Part shown: piece after piece, positions 15,060-17,952 of the stretch | Numbering within the stretch: the first letter of the stretch is position 1 | Layout of the letters: each line of letters opens with the position of its first letter | Assembly: GCA_046728075.1 (NCBI GenBank) | Contig: JBKPDV010000021.1 | Span: 1-17,952, forward strand | Direction of reading: 5' to 3' | Origin: JBKPDV01 sp046728075 | GTDB lineage: Bacteria; Acidobacteriota; Thermoanaerobaculia; UBA5066; Gp7-AA6 | Length of the DNA: 17,952 bases | Position numbers and translations under genes: made by a program | The notes under the pieces: generated by a model | Databases searched by the model: none | What the model saw: only the letters and a program-made list of their open reading frames with translations | Told to the model about the DNA's origin: nothing

Positions 15060-16103
15060 CTACCCCTTTATCCCAGCCAGAATGACGGAGATACGCTTCT
15101 TCTGAGTCTCGTCCTGGGTCATCGCGAGGGCCTGGTTGTAGTACTCGGCGGCGAGCTTCTTGTCTCCCTTCGTCAGATATGCCTCTGCCAGACTGTCGTA
15201 GGTGTTCCAGGACTTGGGGTGGTCCTTGACGTTTTTGCGGAAGACTGCGATCGCCTCGTCGAACTTTCTGTCCCCCAGGAGCTGGTAGCCATACAGATTC
15301 ATGTCGACCTCCGTCGCGAGCGGAAGCGACTTGGCCCGAAGCGCTTCCGCGGCCTTCATGTCCCCTTTCTTCTCGAGGAGGCCGGCTTTCGTTCTGAGGT
15401 TCTGAAAGTTCTCGTTCAACTGGATCGAACGGTCCGCCCACTGAAGGGCCTCGTCGAGATTGACGTCGTTGCGCAAGCAATAGGACGCCGCCTGGTTCCA
15501 GCCCTGCCAGGAAAAGCGCGGAAGGCCGCGCAGCTGCGTTCGGATGCTCTCGACGACGACGGTCGGCGTGTCCACCTCGAGGCGCACCGGCACGGCCAAC
15601 TCTTCCCAGCGCAGAAGGAGCGTCGTGCCGCGGTTGGAGGGATCCGTGAAAGAGTAGCTCAGCCGCTCCTCGAACGGGGCCTTCGTCGGAGTGACCGCCA
15701 CGCGCAGCGCGTCCTCCTTCGGATCGTAGGTGAAGCTGCCCCAGGCGTTGGACATCTTGCTGAAGACGACTGTCCACTCCTTTTCCGTCGGGATCATGTG
15801 AAGACCATAGGTTCCGGCCGCGAGCGCCTTTCCCTCGACCTTCACCGGTGAGCTGACCGTGAATGTCGTGTTCTCGTTGGCCCCGGCGCGCCAGACCTCG
15901 CCGTAGGGGACGAGCTCCCCCCAGACCTTGCGCTTGTTGACCGCCGGGCGATGATAGTGAATCGAGGTCTCGGTCAGGCCGACCGTCTGGTTCACCGAAG
16001 CCTCGGGGCTCGGCTGGGGCAGATTCAACGGTGTTTGTCCGGCGGCAGGCAGGGCCGCGGTGAGCAGAACCAATGGCAAAAGGGCGTTCGGAAGTCTCTT
16101 CAT
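15060..16103 (-). CDS. secreted DUF2911-domain protein with C-terminal TPR repeats
   Basis: 347 residues. A signal peptide (MKRLPNALLPLVLL, cleavage near AAGQT at 20-24) precedes a DUF2911 domain (about 27-170). Typical family stretches are HYHRPAVNKRKVWGELVPYG, WRAGANENTTF, GTYGLHMIP, and a closing GTTLLLRWEELAVPV. The rest forms TPR helix pairs, including RKFDEAIAVFRKNVKDHP and YDSLAEAYLTKGDKKLAAEY. DUF2911 proteins have no established function; export to the periplasm or surface is predicted. The ATG at 16103 is supported by a near-perfect ribosome site, AAGGAGGAGG, immediately upstream. It lies 78 bases downstream of serC on the same strand, so it may be the last gene of the ser transcript, though no metabolic link is evident. 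Confidence 0.88.
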   Translation of the reverse strand: MKRLPNALLPLVLLTAALPAAGQTPLNLPQPSPEASVNQTVGLTETSIHYHRPAVNKRKVWGELVPYGEVWRAGANENTTFTVSSPVKVEGKALAAGTYGLHMIPTEKEWTVVFSKMSNAWGSFTYDPKEDALRVAVTPTKAPFEERLSYSFTDPSNRGTTLLLRWEELAVPVRLEVDTPTVVVESIRTQLRGLPRFSWQGWNQAASYCLRNDVNLDEALQWADRSIQLNENFQNLRTKAGLLEKKGDMKAAEALRAKSLPLATEVDMNLYGYQLLGDRKFDEAIAVFRKNVKDHPKSWNTYDSLAEAYLTKGDKKLAAEYYNQALAMTQDETQKKRISVILAGIKG

Positions 16104-16181
16104 CTCCTCCTCCTTGTCGATAGAAATCGTCGGAGGTGACTACGGAAGGCCGCCGGTTTCGGTTTTTTGGATTCGGAGGTC

Positions 16182-17267
16182 TCAGCCGTTCTTCTGCTGA
16201 AACTCCTTCATAAAGGAGACAAGGGCTTCGACGCCTGCCTTGGGGAAGGCGTTGTAGATCGAGGCGCGGATACCTCCGACAGAGCGATGACCCTTGAGCC
16301 CGTCGAGCTTGACGGCTTTGGCTTCCGGCACGAATTTCTTCTCGAGCTCCTCGGAGGGCAGGCGGAACGTCACATTCATGTTCGAGCGATCGGCCGCGCG
16401 TGCGTGGGGCCGGTAGTAGCCGCCGGAGGAGTCGATCGCGTCGTACAGAAGCTTTGCTTTCTCGGCGTTCGCCCGGGCCATTCCTTCGAGGCCTCCCTTC
16501 GCGAGGAGCCACTTCATAACGAGCCGCATGATGTAGACGCCGAACACGGGCGGCGTGTTGTAGAGCGACTTGTTCTCCGCCTGCACCTTGTAGTCGAGCA
16601 TCGTCGCGAGGTTCTTGGAAACGCGCTCGAGCAGGTCGTTTCGCAAGATGACAAGCGTCACGCCCGAGGGGCCGAGGTTCTTCTGTGCGCCGGCGTAGAT
16701 CAAGCCATATCTGGCGACGTCGATCGGCCGGCTGAAGATGTCCGACGACGCATCGCAAACGAGCGGAACCGATCCCGTCGTCGGCTCCGTCTTCCACTCC
16801 ACTCCCTGGATCGTTTCGTTCGAGGTGAAGTGGACATATGCCGCGGAGGGGTCGAGCTTCAGCTCCGAGCCGGCGGGAACTCGCGTGAAATCCGGCTCGG
16901 TCGTCGCGGCGATCTGGACCGTTCCGACTTTCTGGGCTTCCTTCACCGCCTTCTTGCCCCAGGAGCCGGTGACGATGTAGTCCGCCTTGCCGCCCGGCGG
17001 CAGCAGGTTCATCGGCACCATCGAGAACTGAAGCGACGCGCCCCCCTGCAGAAACAGGATCTGGTAATCCGAGGAGATGCTCGCGAGCTTGCGGATATCC
17101 GCCTCGCATCCGCCGATGATCTCGTCGAAGGTCTTCGAGCGGTGGGAGATCTCCATCACCGACATGCCGACCCCGGGGAGCGCGACGAGGTCCCGCTGGG
17201 CTTCCTCGAGGACGGACTCGGGAAGGACGCCGGGTCCGGCGCCGAAGTTGAAGATGCGGTCGGTCAT
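16182..17267 (-). CDS. serC: phosphoserine aminotransferase
   Basis: 361 residues, the usual SerC length. The N-terminus IFNFGAGPGVLPESVL and the ISHRSKTF segment (41-48) bind substrate phosphate in the family. GGASLQFSMVPMN (75-87) contacts the PLP phosphate, Asp172 (CDASSDIFSRP) holds the pyridine nitrogen, and Lys196 in YAGAQKNLGPSG is the Schiff-base lysine. The end carries GHRSVGGIRASIYNAFP. The enzyme converts 3-phosphohydroxypyruvate plus glutamate to phosphoserine and 2-oxoglutarate; family members can also act in pyridoxine synthesis. It is a cytoplasmic homodimer. The gene upstream on the same strand is serA, which makes its substrate. The ATG at 17267 has GAGG just upstream. The 80-base gap to serA is mostly a heptad repeat array. 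Confidence 0.97.
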   Translation of the reverse strand: MTDRIFNFGAGPGVLPESVLEEAQRDLVALPGVGMSVMEISHRSKTFDEIIGGCEADIRKLASISSDYQILFLQGGASLQFSMVPMNLLPPGGKADYIVTGSWGKKAVKEAQKVGTVQIAATTEPDFTRVPAGSELKLDPSAAYVHFTSNETIQGVEWKTEPTTGSVPLVCDASSDIFSRPIDVARYGLIYAGAQKNLGPSGVTLVILRNDLLERVSKNLATMLDYKVQAENKSLYNTPPVFGVYIMRLVMKWLLAKGGLEGMARANAEKAKLLYDAIDSSGGYYRPHARAADRSNMNVTFRLPSEELEKKFVPEAKAVKLDGLKGHRSVGGIRASIYNAFPKAGVEALVSFMKEFQQKNG

Positions 17268-17273
17268 AAAGCC

Positions 17274-17322
17274 TCGGTCGGTAGTCGGTAGTCGGTAGTC
17301 AACAGTCGACAGTCGACAGTCT
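17274..17322. repeat. heptanucleotide array between serA and serC
   Basis: Seven units on the + strand: TCGGTCG, GTAGTCG twice, GTAGTCA, ACAGTCG twice, ACAGTCT. Read along the ser transcript they are CGACTGT- and CGACTAC-type units, the same family as the arrays at 13399-13477 and 14974-15043. The array occupies most of the serA-serC spacer and stops just before the serC ribosome site. Confidence 0.9.
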
Positions 17323-17347
17323 AAGCCGGGAACGGAACACGAGCTTC

Positions 17348-17952
17348 TTACAGAGGCAAAAGAGTGAGCTCCAAAATGTCGTCGGAGGATTTCCGGATCG
17401 CCTCGAGAGTCTCCTTCGACGGTTCCTGGCTCAAGTGAATGCGCGCGACCGCCGCTTTCGCTCCGTCGAAGACGATGTTCTCCGTCTCCTGCACGTTCAC
17501 ACCCGCCTCCTTGATGCGATCGAAGACCGCGGCCAGCACGCCGACGCGGTCGTAGTGACGCACCACGAGCAGGCAGCAGGCGGGCGATTTCTTGGCGAGG
17601 TTGACCACGTTGGGCGCGCGGCCGTGCTCCTTGTACTCGCGCACGATTCGAACGGTCTCGGCCGCGATCGCCTCCTGGGCCTGGTCCGTCGAGGCGCCGA
17701 TGTGGTGCGTGCCGATCACCCCCGGAAGATCAAAGATGGCGGACTTCACCTCTCCGCTCCCGCCGGAGGGCTCCTCGGCGAAGACATCGAGCGCAGTGCG
17801 CAAGCCTTTTTCGCGGACGGCCTTCTCCAGCGCCGCCTGATCGACGACCTCCGCGCGCGACGTGTTGATGAAGAAAGCACCCGGCTTCATCGCGGCGAAG
17901 AACTTTTCGCCGGCGAGGCCCTTGGTCTCGGGCTTCAAGGCCACGTGCAAGC
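17348..17952 (-). CDS. serA: D-3-phosphoglycerate dehydrogenase, C-terminal part (5' end outside window)
   Basis: About 200 C-terminal residues are visible; the frame runs off the right edge, so the start is not here. The first codon at the edge is TTG within LHVALKPETKGL, which is an internal family segment rather than a start. Visible features are KPGAFFINTSRAEVVDQAAL and TALDVFAEEP of the D-isomer 2-hydroxyacid dehydrogenase fold, and the catalytic histidine region THHIGASTDQAQEA. They are followed by a C-terminal ACT-type domain (about the last 75 residues: RHYDRVGVLAAVFDRIKEAG, then VNVQETENIVFDG). The enzyme oxidises 3-phosphoglycerate with NAD+, the first committed step of serine synthesis. 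The ACT domain suggests allosteric serine control (family knowledge). It is followed 80 bases downstream by serC, the next pathway enzyme. Confidence 0.93.
   Translation of the reverse strand, partial: LHVALKPETKGLAGEKFFAAMKPGAFFINTSRAEVVDQAALEKAVREKGLRTALDVFAEEPSGGSGEVKSAIFDLPGVIGTHHIGASTDQAQEAIAAETVRIVREYKEHGRAPNVVNLAKKSPACCLLVVRHYDRVGVLAAVFDRIKEAGVNVQETENIVFDGAKAAVARIHLSQEPSKETLEAIRKSSDDILELTLLPL

Overview
The window is GC-rich DNA with tightly packed bacterial genes, mostly housekeeping and metabolic. No phage, plasmid, insertion sequence, CRISPR or RNA gene was recognised. The gene content fits a soil or sediment bacterium of the Acidobacteriota type: a secreted HEXXH-type M49 peptidase, DUF2911 and YceI domains each carrying a TPR tail, a YCII/ECF sigma pair, FadI-type thiolase, AddAB and DUF1206. 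That assignment is an inference from gene families, not a phylogenetic result.

Layout from left to right. (1) The 3' part of a YceI-domain protein with a TPR tail (+) is cut by the left edge. (2) A 142-codon reading frame of doubtful status follows. (3) A decayed ECF sigma factor lies directly downstream of an intact YCII/DGPF-domain gene (-). (4) A small hypothetical frame (+) comes next. (5) An overlapping addB-addA pair (-) encodes a two-subunit helicase-nuclease for double-strand break repair. (6) Upstream of addB on the same strand is an exported M49-type metallopeptidase. (7) Divergent from it runs a + strand series: DUF1206 membrane protein, a 106-residue hypothetical protein, a FadI-like thiolase and a glutamate/aspartate (dicarboxylate) symporter. 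(8) A convergent - strand block enters from the right edge: serA (partial), serC and a secreted DUF2911-TPR protein. serA and serC are consecutive enzymes of serine biosynthesis and very probably one operon.

The most unusual signal is between the genes. Arrays of degenerate 7-bp tandem repeats (units such as CGACTGT, CGACTAT, CGACTAC, CAGCTNT) sit in four separate gaps, and a weaker one lies at the addA end. In two gaps the arrays face each other as inverted pairs able to fold into long imperfect hairpins. The gap at 14805-15059 also holds a separate roughly 84-bp inverted-repeat element.

Three genes without a clear Shine-Dalgarno sequence (M49 peptidase, DUF1206, thiolase) each have TAAGAT 6-8 nt before the ATG. 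This is what leaderless transcripts would look like. The other well-supported complete genes, apart from addA and addB, have a GAGG-type ribosome site or similar.
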